Shown here piece by piece: positions 1 through 12,165 of a DNA stretch of 64,000 bases (the stretch's first letter is position 1; each line of letters starts with the position of its first letter). The translations under genes were made by a program, and so were the position numbers. The DNA comes from Sinohyriopsis cumingii (taxonomy: Eukaryota; Mollusca; Bivalvia; Unionida; Unionidae): contig CM068835.1 in NCBI GenBank assembly GCA_028554795.2, positions 35,482,401 to 35,546,400 on the forward strand, in the 5' to 3' direction. The notes below the pieces were generated by a model. That model was not told where the DNA came from. It did no database searches and was given only the letters and a program-made list of their open reading frames with translations.

Positions 1-371
1 GGGGAAATTTTCAGTTAGAAATAAAAAAAATTAGACAAAAGATAAACAAACTTCTAATATCAAATCCTTTTTAAGATGGCTTCTCATTTTACTTGCAATG
101 TCATCTGTGTACATTTCCTGTTCAACCAAGTAAGCATTCCAGTCTTGGACTGCTGATGTGACCTTTCTTCAACTTCAAAATTTTTCTTGTCTGTAAGGAC
201 TGATGAAAACCCCACTCACCACAATACCATATGAAACACACAAAGCATATCACAATACAAAATTTTCTCTTGTATGTTGTACTACTATAACAACATGGAT
301 GGCAAAATAAGAACACTGAAGTGGATCATATTTAACTGTCAAAAAGAGTTACTGTGATTTTCAGCATAAAA

Positions 372-377
372 TTTATT
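372..377 (-). terminator. Candidate poly(A) signal of TAF13
   Basis: AATAAA on the minus strand (TTTATT on plus) lies about 115 bp after the TAF13 stop. No other canonical hexamer was seen between it and the stop. Confidence 0.5.
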
Positions 378-489
378 CTAACCTCCTCAGAAGAAAAGGA
401 CTTCCATTAATATGAATCCATCTATCAATCAATGTATCATTCCAGCTACCTGAGAATCCATTCCCACTTTTTGCCACATAATAAATCCA

Positions 490-666
490 CTATTTTGTTG
501 TGGCATATTTGATTTCATCAAAAGCTTTCCTGGCCTTGCGTAACGCCTCATTCATCATAAGGAGCTCTTTGACTCTAGAGTACTTCTTGGGGTCCTTTCT
601 TATCAGGAAAATAATGTCTTCTACAGAGATTCTTCCTGGTCGACCGACTTCCATGGCCTTCTTGGT
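490..666 (-). CDS. TAF13: TAF13 exon 4 (C-terminal half of histone fold, stop)
   Basis: It codes 58 residues plus TAG (CTA on the plus strand at 490-492). The acceptor AG is at 667-668 and the exon enters in phase 0. It carries the GRPGRISVEDIIFLIRKDP core that is nearly invariant in TAF13. Confidence 0.93.
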   Translation of the reverse strand, partial: TKKAMEVGRPGRISVEDIIFLIRKDPKKYSRVKELLMMNEALRKARKAFDEIKYATTK

Positions 667-3600
667 CTGAAAACATTTATATAAATGTCATTTCCACTTT
701 TCTAAAAATAAATAAACACAAAAATAAAATATCTAAAAGTATAGCTAATTCTCTCTCTCTCTCTCTCTGTAAGTATCTAATTTGTGATCACTGATCAATA
801 TAAGGAATAATTTAATCAAACTGGTAATAAAGTATAATATAAGTATTCCCTAGCTGATATATACACAAAGCTGGTTTGATGTTCAGAACATCTCGCTTTG
901 ATTTTTAATTATACACTGAAGCAAAATACAACTATTGCTATTACACTAATGATCTGCACGGCATTGGGGTGTATGTTTATGGTGAAGAAATACAAAGACT
1001 GTTATTCTGTGGCAGTCAGGTCTCGATTTTTATATACTTAATCACTATTAAACATAAATATAAGCATACATTTTTAAGCATACTGTGTACAAATTTAGAA
1101 TTTAAGATGTATATCTTTTCAGCAGTCAGCTTCAAAAAATGCATGTTAGCCATACTGTCCGTAATCCACGAAAATAGGTTCCACAACAGAGGATAAAACC
1201 ATTGGCTTAACCATTGGCTTTTTAATAGTCTATTTTCATTATTAAAAGCAATCCTGGGTAATAATTAAATACATATTCTGGGAAGAGAGAGGGACTGAGT
1301 TTCAAATGAATCTGATTGGGGTCCAAAATTGACTCTTATCAGACCTTGACCTTTATGATATAAACCCAACTTTTAAAACATTCAGGACCTTCCCAGCTTG
1401 AACAGCATGGGACACGTATCGCAAGGCAAAAAAATGCATACCTCCATTTGCTGCCTCTTATATCATGCAGTTGGGTGCACAAGGTCAAGTGTACTGAGGG
1501 AAAAGAAAATGAATTCTAACACAGGACACAAGTTGAGATTATTCTTATATCAAGTTTATGTATTCTGAAGCCAAACAATAGACAAATTTTCATTAGGTAT
1601 CTAAAATATTGTTTCATATAACATTTAATACACTGTATAAAATGTTGGAGATCCTGAATTCCCTGCTGGAGTGCTGAAGATAAGCTGAAGATCTTATTTC
1701 CTCTGCAGGAGTGCCAGAGAGAGGTAAAATGCTGGAGACAACACCAAATCATGGAATTTTTACATTATTACATTTCTGCCCTTCACTTCTAATAGAAGGA
1801 TGATCTATAAGATGGCAGACAATGTTTTTAAATGTTACTGCCATTTCAGACTGAACACAGTATTTGTCTTGGCTGTCCCCATGGATAACATCACCTTACA
1901 ACATTATCACCAGTTCACTTTACAGTCTGTTTCCAAAACCAGCTAATAAATGAACTGCGATTAGAGTCACCTCCTTATTGAAGGGGAGACTTTTGTTCTG
2001 TTCCTCCATATGACAGTAATAAAAACAAAAACAATATGGAGACATTCTTTTTCCATGTAGCAGTCATTTGGCAACAAAATCAAATATACTAACATTCAGA
2101 TTCTGAGTTATTTTTAAATAAAAGTACATACCACTCCTGCAGTTAGTCATGGGCATTGAGAACTGACCTTTCACTGAAACACCATACACTCAACAGGTGT
2201 GCATCAAGGAACACCTGGTGTTCTCCATTTCAAACTTGAAAAAGACAACCACTGCTAAATTCAGTTGGAAACATCAGTAATTATTAAAACATCAGATGTT
2301 ATTATGAAAACCATTACCATTTCTGTGATGAAGTTGATGACAAGGTCTTCCAGCAAATCCACAGACTCTGTGTAAGGATTTTGGTCATCACCAAATCCAT
2401 ACATCATACAGCGCACTAAAAGAAAAAAGTTAAGACTTGACTTTATAAATATTACAGTAATTATCATGTGATAAGATGCAGTAGTAAGATTGGGCATATC
2501 AACAGATAATGATCTCTTTGGTAAATATTTGTAAAGTAAAGGTGTAAACTTTTAAGTCAATACTCTTTCTCAAAATGGCATAGTACTTTTTGACATGGTA
2601 CTTTTGTAATACAGGCTGGATCTATTTCTTTCATCTTCTGCTTGTTTTGTTTAATAATTCAGAAAAATTTAACAGAGAACTATAACTCTAGAGTAAAATG
2701 AAATCAATCAGAATTGAGAAGAAATGTAGAAAGAAAGAAGAAAAAAAGAATAGTAAGAATAAGAAAAATATATAAAAGAAAAAATTAAACTGACCTCAAA
2801 TTAGTAAAGATATTATGTTACTGTCTTTAGGTGACCCTGATTATCATGTTGCATTTTTGCTAATATATACTGCTTAAAAATAACTAGTTACTTTTTGAAA
2901 TGAACTATAAACCAAGATGTCCAAAGTTTATCTGAACGAAAGACACTGTAAAAATGGCACAATGATGGTGATAATTACATTCTTTTGAGAAAATCTTTTT
3001 CCTCTTTTCAAGGGGTACATCATCCTCTGCATCATCATCCTCAAACTAAAATTACACAAAGTTTGTAAAAACTTTCAAAATTTTCCAAAACATGTTCAAA
3101 CTTTTTGCCCAGGTAGCTTCAAGAAAGCATGCTTTAAATGAAAAGGAATGAAGGGAGTCTAGCATGTGTTTAAAATATTCCTTTTAATTTATTATACCTT
3201 GTGATTCTTCCACACGTACTGTTTTGGGGTCAAAAATATGACAGGCACTTAAAACATAACTAAATTTTTAATTCCACTTCTTATTCTGTAGATAGAGCTC
3301 ACTAGCGGTAGTTGTCAGGGTGACAATGTGTGTGTGTGTGATTTGGATTTTTAACGTAGCTTTAAAAAAAAAATCAGTCATATTGCTACAATGTCTGCAG
3401 TGTGACAGTTTATAGTGATGTCTAGCACTGGGGCATCATGCTGCAGACATGTAGCACGATGTCCCACCCAGTCACATTATCCTGACACCAGGCCGACCAG
3501 TCCTAACACTAACCTCTTAATGCTAAGCGCCAAGCGAGGTAGCTGTTAGTATCATTTTTGTAAGTCTTTGGTATGACTCTGCCGGGGATTGAACCCATGA

Positions 3601-5555
3601 TCTCCCACATCCGAGGCAGATGCTCTAACCACTAGGCCACCAGAGTGGTCATCAGGGTGACAAAAATATTTGGATTATTCTATTCACATTATCAAAATTT
3701 CAAAATAAAAGCCTCAGCATACAATATGAGGTGTAAAAAGAAAAGCATAAAGTAAACTGTCATAAAAGGTATGCCTTTAAATTTATTGTTTCAATGTAAC
3801 ATAATAGAATAAAAAAGAGACAAGTCATACATATAATTATCCTGTTAAAAAGGATATACAATATATCAATTTAAAAAAAAAATTATACAATTTTATATAA
3901 TGTATTGGCATTAAGGCCATTAGGTACAAAGTATCTAACTTATGAATTCACCAAGTTTCTTTTATGAGTCTAGTCATGTCACCATGCACAGTATTTATTG
4001 GCATGAAAGAAAAATCGAGTAGAGAGTGATTATTGGTGTTAAAGTGTGTTGAAATATTAGAGGAAAACTGAGGATCTCTATAATTTTTTATATGAAAGCG
4101 ATGATTATTCATTCTCTTAGAAACCTGTTGAAGTTTGTCCAACATATTGCATGCTACATTTTTTTTTTTACAGGTTATCAAAAATATCACATTTCATATG
4201 CAGTTTGTGTTATCATGTAGAGAAAATACCTCTTTTGTATTAGCGCTACTGAAAGTAGTACTTTCTCTTATGTTTGCACATTGAGAGCATCGGTGACTGT
4301 TACATTCAGATGATGAAAATTGTCTTTTTCTATTTTCTGTTTAGTTCTAATTAGAAAATTTTGCAAATTCTTGGGTCTTCTATAAGCAAGAATTGGTTTA
4401 TTTTTGTAAAGTGATTTTACGCTGGTTTTATTTGATAAATTTAGGAGACTATAATATTTATTAATTATTCGACATATATTAGGTAATGAATGATTATATT
4501 GTATTGTGAAAGGAATTATATAATTTATAACGTTATGTAATGACGTAAATATTATTTTAAAATAAAAGATGTCATCTGTTTTCTTTCAAAACATTTCATG
4601 CCTTAAGATGCATAAATGCGAAACTAGTTGTACAAAATTTTCAGCGTTTGTGTTTTTTTATATATCCCAATCATTTCCATGTAGAGATCATTTTTAAAAT
4701 CAGCAGCACACATATTATTTCATATTGCTCCAATTTTTTACTTCAAGGTAAGAAATTCTTCATGAAATTTATACATTATGAACTCAATTTCTGCCTTTGT
4801 AAAAACCAAATTTTCATTGCACTTCCCCATTATCACCTCAACCCAAAAGCATCTAGAGTAAGGTCTGTCCCAGGGGTCAATGCCAGTTCAGTTCACTGTA
4901 TATGCACTCTTTCAAGCAAAGTACATATGGGGTTATAGGGAACCTGAGATTCTCATCAGTTTTCAAGCTATGACATAAGGGATAAATAAGTACCCTTAGG
5001 GGTAAGGACCAGCCCCTACAGCCATGTCAGATGCATGTATAAATTTGTTTCTTTTCATGTTCAGTAAGTATACATTGTTGTACAGTAAAGATATCAATAG
5101 TTTCCAATTTATGATCTAGGTTATAAGTCCCTGGGTGTAGGGATGGACTCTGAGGGTTGCAGGTACAAGTTTGTATTTTCATTCCTTATTATGTGTATAT
5201 GTGGTGATAAGGTTAGGATTTCAATTATTTACATGTTATGGCTGTAGGGGTAGGGGAAGAAAGAAAAAAAGCGATCAATGTCACTTGCATTAAAAATTGG
5301 TCTTTGATACCCATTAAGTACATATGTGATTGTAGCGGTTATTGCAACAGTTCATATGTTGTCATCACCCAAGGCTGATAGCCCCTGGGGTGGGGGTGTT
5401 AAACAGGGGGTACCACTGTGTATGCCTTGACCCTATAGATATAGGTCATAGATGCCAATTCTCAGAAATCAACAACTCTGGAGCTTACTTAAAATGTATG
5501 AAAGTCAAATTAACCCTGAACTTCCTGGAAAGCAAGGGGACAATAATGAACAGAT

Positions 5556-5608
<53 letters not shown>

Positions 5609-8600
5609 ATGTGTGTGTGTGTGTGTACTACTTCCCTACATGTACTGTTCTGATGACTTCAACCCTTTGATTAAAGTTGTTGTTGTTGTTCTAGGGTTTA
5701 ACGCCATTTTTCAGCACAAGATAGGCTATACATGGCGGCCAGTATTAATGGTGGAGGAAGAACCCTGGAAAACCCAGGGAAGAACCACCAACCCACAAGA
5801 AGCTACTGGCAGGCTTTCCCACGTACCCATGCTAGCCGAGAATGGACTTGAACCCATGCAGACAAAGGTGAGATGGCAGTGATCCAGAATGGTGAGAACT
5901 TTAGACCACTCAGCCACCCTTGATTAGAAGTAATTTTTGTATAAATTATAGTTAATGAAGCTGCTAAAAGAGAGCAGGAGTTTAAGAAAATAAGTGTTAA
6001 AGTACTAAATGCAAAAAGTAAAAGTTGAGAAAAATATAATGCAGTGAAAACAGGTTATAAAATTATGGCTTGACATAATAATACTGAAAACATGCAAACA
6101 AAATGGTTTAACATAATAATAATGGACAACAGCTATAAAAATTATGGTTTGACATGATAATATTGTACAAGAGCATTACAATGATGGCTTGATATGACAA
6201 TACTTAAAAACAGTTAAACAAAACTATGATTTGCTGTTCTGAAAGCATCCAGGTTGGTGACTGCACAGTAACTTGGGGGGGGGGGGACATGGATAAGTAC
6301 ATGTAACAGAAAGATACAGTAATTCACAAGTTTTTTTGTGCAAAACAAAAACACATGGTGGTGAAAGGGAAGTAACTCAAAGATCACTAATATTTCTCAA
6401 GATAACCAGGGCCATACTAATTACTACTAACTTTCGAAATTAAAGAATCAATGATCTATGATCCAGAATTTACAGAATGCATTATTTAAGCTCTGTGATA
6501 ATGCAAACAGCTTAACAGATTCTCTATATCATCATTTTAATGGAAATTTAATCATTTAGTTGGGCATTGTGCAAAAGGTCATATTTCACTATTTATTTGG
6601 GAGAGAGAAAAGTGTTTGTAAAGGTAACATTCAGGGCTGTAACAAGATTGCACTGAATGACAAAGTGCACCAGGCCTAAAACTGAACAATCCAAAAATGT
6701 CTTTGAGCATGACCATGCATCAATCAAGGGTCATTCATCAATGTTTGCTATCTTTTTTACCTTTCTATATGCCTGTAAACTGTTTATTTGTTAAATCTAT
6801 TATTAGTTATGGGAATAATAACTAAATGTGTGTATTTTAATGCAAAAGCTGCATATTTAAGTAAAATACAGAATACAAAAATATGACTGGAGAAATGTCC
6901 CAAAGCCCCACTCCACCCCTGCTAGGTGCCCTGTATCACCTTCCCCTTGTAATGGCCATGTTACAAATGAGCCTCAAAATAATAACATTCAGTCTTCACT
7001 GACTGGCTCAAAATGGTTTTGGTCTGGCCTGTTTCTTCAGAGCACATCAGCATGCATAGGTTATTTAGTGCTGGGAAAATGGGAGTAAAATGAATTGTCG
7101 ACGAGGGCTTATTTGATCATAGTATTTAAACCAAAACCATTTCAGTTGCCAATCTGGCATACTACCATGGCAGCTAGTCTCCAGGACTCATGGTACTAAT
7201 TCCACTCCAATGGTAAACATATGGAAACACTATCATATTCAAAATTCAATAACTTAAAATTTATGGGTGCTGATAATGACACCTATAATTTTTCGTGCAC
7301 ATCTAACCTTGGTGCAAGCTTATGTGTGGAGAACACCATATGACCCGCGGCAATTTGTTTACATACATGTGCATGAAACACGTGTTATTGATTCTGCACC
7401 AAATGAATCAGGTGCTACTTTCAGTATTGAGTACTCCTGAGTCAAGCCTGTAAAAATGCTAAAGTTGCATCAGTAGAAATTTGTCAATATTTTTTTTACA
7501 TTACATATAGGATAAGCTCTCAAAAGATATTTTTCCTAAAATTTTAATTTTCATTATTAACCAATTATGGACCACCAAACCTGTAAATACTCTATCATTT
7601 CTTCACCCATTTCTAGACTGGTTCACAGTTCTTCCGTATAATTAGTACCGTGTGTCCTCCAATGACCACTTCTTATGACATGCATAATGGCACATTGGGA
7701 AAACAACGGTCTGCTTCACACACATTTATCTTGAAAAGTCAATGAAAAGCAAACTGACTTCATCTCTGCAGACATTATGTCAAAGATGGATGTCAAGCAT
7801 GGTACGTGTATAGTGTCAAATGTACATACATGTCCAAAGTAAAGTTAGTTATGAATTCATTAACATTATGATCTATGGTAATTCATGTAAAGGTGTGAAC
7901 ACAACACATAAATGGGCCCACATGTAATATAACATGGTATGTTGGACTTGACCTTGCCCAAAACTAAGTTCATTTCTGCTTGACCCAAATTGATTTTTTT
8001 TATATTTTATGTTGTTGGTGTAGGGTTTAATGCCATTTTTCAGCACATGATAGGCTATACATGATGGCCAGTATTAATGGTGGAAGAAGAACCCGGAAAA
8101 TCCCCGGAAAGAACCACAGACCCTTGAGAAGCTACTGGCAAGCTTTCTCACATACCCACATTGACCCAATCCGCGACTCGAACATATGCAGACAGAGGTG
8201 AGATGGCAGTGATCTGTAACAGAAAGCACTTTAGACCAATCGGCCACTCAGGGCCCCTTTTATTTTATTCATTGTAAACAACTAAATTATTCACTATATG
8301 TATGGGTTAAAAATCAGTATTATTATTAATAGAAGAAATAAATATGTTTATGTGGGTCAAGGATTTGGAATTTCCTAAGTGAATTATACATACCCTGGTA
8401 ATCCAGATTGTTTTGTAAATATCAGATCATTGGAGAAGGTTATTTTCCATTAGGTAATGTTTTGTTTTGAAAATGCTAACTATGACCTGAGGTCAAGTAT
8501 AGAGCTATATAAACAGAGGATTTCATCAGTTGCTTTAAGATATAGCATCTTTAAATTGTATTATATGCTGTGTCCAGTGATTTGGGCTGGGAATTTTATT

Positions 8601-11420
8601 TCTTTAAATTATTAAATTCAAGTGATTATTTTCTCTGGAAACACAAAAGTGCTTTGATAAAATTCTTGGATAGAGACATTCACTGGAATTTATAGTGTAT
8701 TCAAACATGGTATTACTTTTCTGTGATTCAACAAAAGACTGTCGGCACATGAACACATGAGGAGCTATAACAGACAAGTCATCACCATCAGTTTTGGATT
8801 TATTCTGGACTTTTACTGAATTTTATTCAGGACTTTAAAAAATGTTACCGTAAATGTGACCTTGGTCATGTAGAGGGCTATATAATCCTGTTTACTGGAA
8901 AAATTATTTATTTATGCTGTAAAAACTTGATTTAGGCAGGAATTAATTATTCAAAATATTATTCTCTGGAATTTGAAAAGTGCTCAATAATATTTCTTAT
9001 ACAGAGATATTAACTGGGAATTATAGTGAATTCAAACAAGGACTTCTTGGACTGTATTACTGTGATTCATCAAAAGACTGTTGGCACATCATTACAATTC
9101 AGGCCATTGGTACAACAGTACATTAGAGACTGCAGGCCACTACAGTCACATCAACACTTTCAGTATTGGAAATTATTTGAAATGTATGTACCTCTAAAGT
9201 TTATTCAGAACTTTATTCATTAGGACACGTTATTTATTCTTGGATTATTCATGATTTAATTCTCAATACTCGTTTTCACTTTGAGTTCTAAGGAAATAAG
9301 TTTTTCATTGAATTTTTTCAAAACTCATTGGTTTTCGCTTTTTTTCTATTATGTTGGTTAAAACCATGGAGCCATAATACCTGTGCATCAGAGTGGAGGT
9401 TACACTGTCTTATCTGCACTGGATTTATCCGTCAAGTCATTAATTTTACATCCTTTTTTAGTTTACTTCTTGTGCAATAATAATTTTCTTTACAGTGGAT
9501 AATTTGATGTGAAGACTGCAGTGGGTGGATAAAATCTATGGTTGCCATCGCAACCAAATCCTGCCATAAATTTGTAAAATTATGACAAAATTAGCTATTT
9601 TATCACTTTTTTATACTGAGCTTATTGTACAACTGTTACCAAGTCAGTTGTGCTTTGATTTTATTCAAATAATTGAGAAAAGCAAGATTTTCTAATTATT
9701 TGGCTAAGATTATCCAAATTCCACCAAATATAGGCATGACAGGTGTTTCGTTTCAGTGAAATGTTAAGATTGAGCACTTATAATCAATAAAATCAATAAA
9801 GTTTGACTGTACATTCTGTGTTCACATATCGCTGCAATATACTCACATGGCCTTAAAAAAACAACTTTCAAATATAAACAAGAATTTGATCCAACATTTA
9901 ATTCGTTGAAATTTATATTAAATAGTTTGGTTAATGTAGCAAAATATCAAAAATGCAGCAACAACATTATGATATTAAAGCTGATTTATAACATATCTCC
10001 AAAATGTGGATGCCAATTTTCAAGTTCAAAAAGAACTTAAAAGAATGCTGAAGAATGATAAACAAATTATAAATTAATGAAGATAAAAGTAGTATAATCA
10101 ATCTAATGCATATTTAAAACAATAACAATCAAATGAATGTTTTCATGCAGCTGCTTATTTTAAAATTTATTTTCTTATAATTATTATCCGATCTATTTCT
10201 TCGATACTTGTTACTAATCCATCTTCATAAATTTGCTGATAATAAATCCTTGAACAAAAATATGTTATAAGTCTGGGATTCATAACTAAAAAAGTGAATG
10301 ATCAGAAGGATTTAATGCCATCAGTAAAAAAACAAGGAGGGGCCCCGAGTGGCCAAGTGGTCTAAGGTGCTCTCCATTACGGATCACTGCCATCTCATCT
10401 CTGCGTGGGTTCGAGTCTCGGATTCGGCTAATGTGGATATGTGAGAAAGCTTGCCAGTAGCTTCTCATGGGTCGGTGGTTCTTTCCGGGCTTTTCTGGGT
10501 TCTTCCTCCACCATTAATACTGGCCGCCATGTATAGCCTATCGTGTGCTGAAAAATGGCGTTAAACCATACAACAACAACAAAAAAACAAGGGATTTTAC
10601 TTACCATCTGCATATAAGGGTCTGTCAAAATAGATGTATTTTTACCAGCAAGCTGTCGATAATGACACTATTTGGGTAGAAAACTCTAGTACAAACAGTG
10701 CCAAGCAACTTTGGTCTCCGCCACAGTAATGTAAGACAAAAAGATTTACTTGTTGGTCTAATATCCCTTAATGAATAAAATTTTTTTAGTACCTATTGAA
10801 GAGTATTCCATGCATGCAAGTAGAATGCTGTTAGGCCTACAATTTTAATAACTTAAAGAGGGCAGGTCGTGTGTGCTACATACACATTTCAGTCAACATC
10901 AAAAAATCTTGTTGGGGTCACAGACGCATGTATAGAAACCGACTGCTGTGTGCCATTTTAAAATTTACATTACAATGCTATTTAATATCTTTCTGGAAGA
11001 TACCAGGTATCCAAAATTATCATATAGATTCAGTTCTTAGTGCACAAGGATACAATTTAATGAGTTTTAATGGAAATTTGCAGAAATATAAACGTTGCCA
11101 GGAACTGATTCCGCGAATGTCGGCTGACGCACCCCACCCCCACCACACACGCACAATAAAATTATATCCGGACCAGTTATACTCGAAAGATAGTTAAGAT
11201 TTGTTCATTAACAGTATTTATTAAAATTATATTCTTGTTCACAGTAGATCTTGTGTCAATGTCTACGTTGTATCATAATCATTGCTCAACTCGATTTCCT
11301 TTCGGTATAACTGGAGCCGTGAGGCATTTAAACATAATAAAACGATGGCACATTGTGTTCATGCACCAAATCCCTACGTAAACCAAAAGGTTAGACCTGA
11401 TCTTTCTCCGTCTCTGCCAT
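490..11420 (-). CDS. TAF13: TAF13, TFIID subunit 13 (four coding exons)
   Basis: TAF13 is a small histone-fold subunit of TFIID that pairs with TAF11 and acts at RNA polymerase II promoters in the nucleus. Four minus-strand exons join in frame: 11397-11420, 2979-3045, 2318-2415 and 490-666. They give 121 residues; human TAF13 has 124. Seen in order: a short N-terminus (MAETEKDQ), an acidic stretch with a basic KRKK patch, the family signature RCMMYGFGDDQNPYTESVD, then VEDIIFLIRKDPKKYSRVKELL and a KARKAFDE C-terminus. Signature and helices match animal TAF13 closely, so exons 2-4 are near certain. Exon 1 is inferred from an ATG, the correct phase and a CAG|GT junction; its donor (GTCTAA) is weak. 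Intron 1 spans about 8.35 kb and holds SINEs. No frame break is seen. Confidence 0.92.
739..768. repeat. (CT)n microsatellite
   Basis: A short run of CT dinucleotides in TAF13 intron 3, within a larger AT-rich intron (667-2317) where I see nothing else. Confidence 0.85.
2318..2415 (-). CDS. TAF13: TAF13 exon 3 (N-terminal half of histone fold)
   Basis: This 98-bp exon holds RCMMYGFGDDQNPYTESVD and LVINFITEM. It is preceded by a pyrimidine-rich tract and TTTTAG, and followed by a GTAATG donor. It enters with two bases of a split Leu codon and leaves in phase 0. Confidence 0.94.
2979..3045 (-). CDS. TAF13: TAF13 exon 2 (acidic linker)
   Basis: This 67-bp exon reads FEDDDAEDDVPLEKRKKIF followed by SKE, and its last base starts the split Leu codon. 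The acceptor TTTTAG and the GTAATT donor are present. FSKELRCMMYGF across the junction is the family consensus. Confidence 0.9.
3327..3651 (-). mobile_element. tRNA-derived SINE, family 2, full length
   Basis: Read on the minus strand, a tRNA-like head has an A box (TGGCCTAGTGG) and a B box (GGTTCAATCC). An internal domain shared with copies at 23.6, 35.1 and 56.3 kb follows, then a (CA)n tail. A perfect 12-bp target duplication, TCAGGGTGACAA, flanks it at 3315-3326 and 3652-3663. It lies in TAF13 intron 1. Confidence 0.88.
3664..5555. other. Intronic stretch with no recognised feature
   Basis: AT-rich part of TAF13 intron 1. The short ORFs here (for example around 3950-4190 and 4650-4940) have no recognisable domain and are likely chance. 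Confidence 0.6.
5556..5626. repeat. (TA)n-(TG)n compound microsatellite
   Basis: A run of TA repeats passes into TG repeats. It produces artificial Tyr-Ile ORFs in two frames, which should not be annotated as genes. Confidence 0.92.
5677..5920 (-). mobile_element. tRNA-derived SINE, family 1
   Basis: On the minus strand: a tRNA-like head with B box near GGGTTCAAGTC, a conserved body (GCTTGCCAGTAGCTTCT, GGCCGCCATGTATAGCCTA and GGCGTTAAACCC types of block), and an ACAACAACAA tail. Imperfect target copies CCCTTTGATTAAAG and CCCTTGATTAGAAG flank it. It is one of seven copies in the window. Confidence 0.85.
5930..8000. other. Intronic stretch with no recognised feature
   Basis: AT-rich TAF13 intron 1 sequence with a poly(G) run near 6276-6288. 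No coding exon or repeat of known type was recognised. Confidence 0.55.
8011..8257 (-). mobile_element. tRNA-derived SINE, family 1 (diverged)
   Basis: It has the same body and GGGTTTAA-type 3' end as the other copies, on the minus strand. The tail is short and decayed. A/T-rich flanks TTTTATATTTTAT and TTTTATTTTATT may be a degraded target duplication. Confidence 0.83.
8487..9230. repeat. Diverged tandem duplication, unit about 370 bp
   Basis: Two adjacent segments (about 8487-8856 and 8857-9230) share ordered blocks. These are GAGGTCAAGTATAGAGCTATATAA against GGTCATGTAGAGGGCTATATAA-type starts, then GTGATTCAACAAAAGACTGT against GTGATTCATCAAAAGACTGT, then a Phe/Leu-rich AT tail. They have diverged by many substitutions and indels. 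No coding capacity is evident. Confidence 0.6.
9231..10325. other. Intronic stretch with no recognised feature
   Basis: AT-rich part of TAF13 intron 1. I see no repeat family or exon here. Confidence 0.5.
10338..10580 (+). mobile_element. tRNA-derived SINE, family 1, full length
   Basis: The best-preserved copy. The head GGGGCCCCGAGTGGCCAAG contains the A box (GTGGCCAAGTGG), and the B box is GGGTTCGAGTC. The shared body and an (ACA)n tail follow. A perfect 12-bp target duplication, AAAAAAACAAGG, flanks it at 10326-10337 and 10581-10592. It is antisense to TAF13. Confidence 0.92.
11397..11420 (-). CDS. TAF13: Probable TAF13 exon 1 (start codon, 8 codons)
   Basis: It reads ATG then AETEKDQ and ends CAG|GTCTAA, leaving phase 0 as exon 2 requires. 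The acidic, Met-Ala start resembles other TAF13 N-termini. The donor is non-optimal and a different upstream exon cannot be excluded. Confidence 0.65.
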
Positions 11421-11585
11421 ATAACGATTATTACTGTAATAAACTGTGATAATTTATCGCTTAAGTTTTCTACTCGACTTTGTGTACAAAATCAATCGGG
11501 ATGTCTTGGAGTGCACCAAATATGTTACTACAGAAAAGGCTAAAAAATTCCGATTGTGCCTTTGTCTCCTTCCGCCAGACTATTA

Positions 11586-11635
11586 TAGTTTGGTTCCCTT
11601 GCTTCAGAGAACACACGAAGCAGGGAACCAGACTA
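11586..11635. repeat. Short inverted repeat (hairpin)
   Basis: AGTTTGGTTCCCTTGCTTC is followed after a short loop by GAAGCAGGGAACCAGACT. A further copy, AAGCAGGGAACCGGACTAG, sits near 18441-18459 in the same orientation as the second arm. These may be transposon ends. Confidence 0.6.
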
Positions 11636-11933
11636 GTAGGTTGATCTGTGAACGAAAGTTTATTCAGAATACACTGGTCAACAGTGAAATCATTACTGAC
11701 TTGAAAAGGCCCTAATCTGTAGTATTTTGGTGTGCCGAACACGAATATAACCGTGAAAAATTTGTATTGGCTCTCGTTTTGAAGATATTCATATACCTCA
11801 TTTTCTATGTTTCACTGTGTAAATTTCTCCAGTAGGACTGCAGCAACATCCGGAATAATGATGTAACATTGCATAATACCATCATGCTCACATCATCCAC
11901 AGTTGATTGCATCATTTTCTGATGCAATGCAAT

Positions 11934-12052
11934 ACTAATGCCATGCGGCTGCTGAAGTAAGTTGACGTCAGCAGTGTACTATACATGTGTAGGCCTATTA
12001 TACTAATGCCAGGCGGCTGCTGAAGCTGACGTAAGCAGTGTACTATATAAAG
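11934..12052 (+). promoter_or_regulatory. Duplicated CRE-like promoter with TATA box
   Basis: Two tandem units of about 67 bp each carry ACTAATGCC, GCGGCTGCTGAAG, a CRE-like octamer and CAGTGTACTATA. The first octamer is the perfect palindrome TGACGTCA (11963-11970), the second TGACGTAA (12027-12034). The second unit ends in TATATAAAG (12044-12052), about 115 bp before the ATG of the gene at 12166. The first unit has the decayed box CTATACATG. This suggests a CREB/ATF-responsive core promoter. Confidence 0.6.
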
Positions 12053-12165
12053 CCCAATCAGATAGGTTCAGCATTTAAAATATTTTAGACGTTGTGCGAG
12101 ACAGTTCAAGCTACTGTTACATAAAACTTATTATTTTATCCATTTACGTACAATAAAGAACAGTA

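Noticed and set aside
5342-5670. ORFs with long Tyr-Ile runs
   Set aside because: They read through a TA/TG microsatellite and have no other coding signal.
10338-10420. Possible genuine tRNA gene
   Set aside because: A and B boxes are present, but they belong to the SINE head. The clover-leaf is not closed properly and the SINE body follows directly. The same applies to 35050-35125 and 3575-3651.
10286-10628. ORFs within SINE copies (also near 5613-5917, 20651-21030, 27000-27270, 32877-33089)
   Set aside because: They recur because the SINE sequence recurs. SINEs are non-coding and the reading frames differ between copies.
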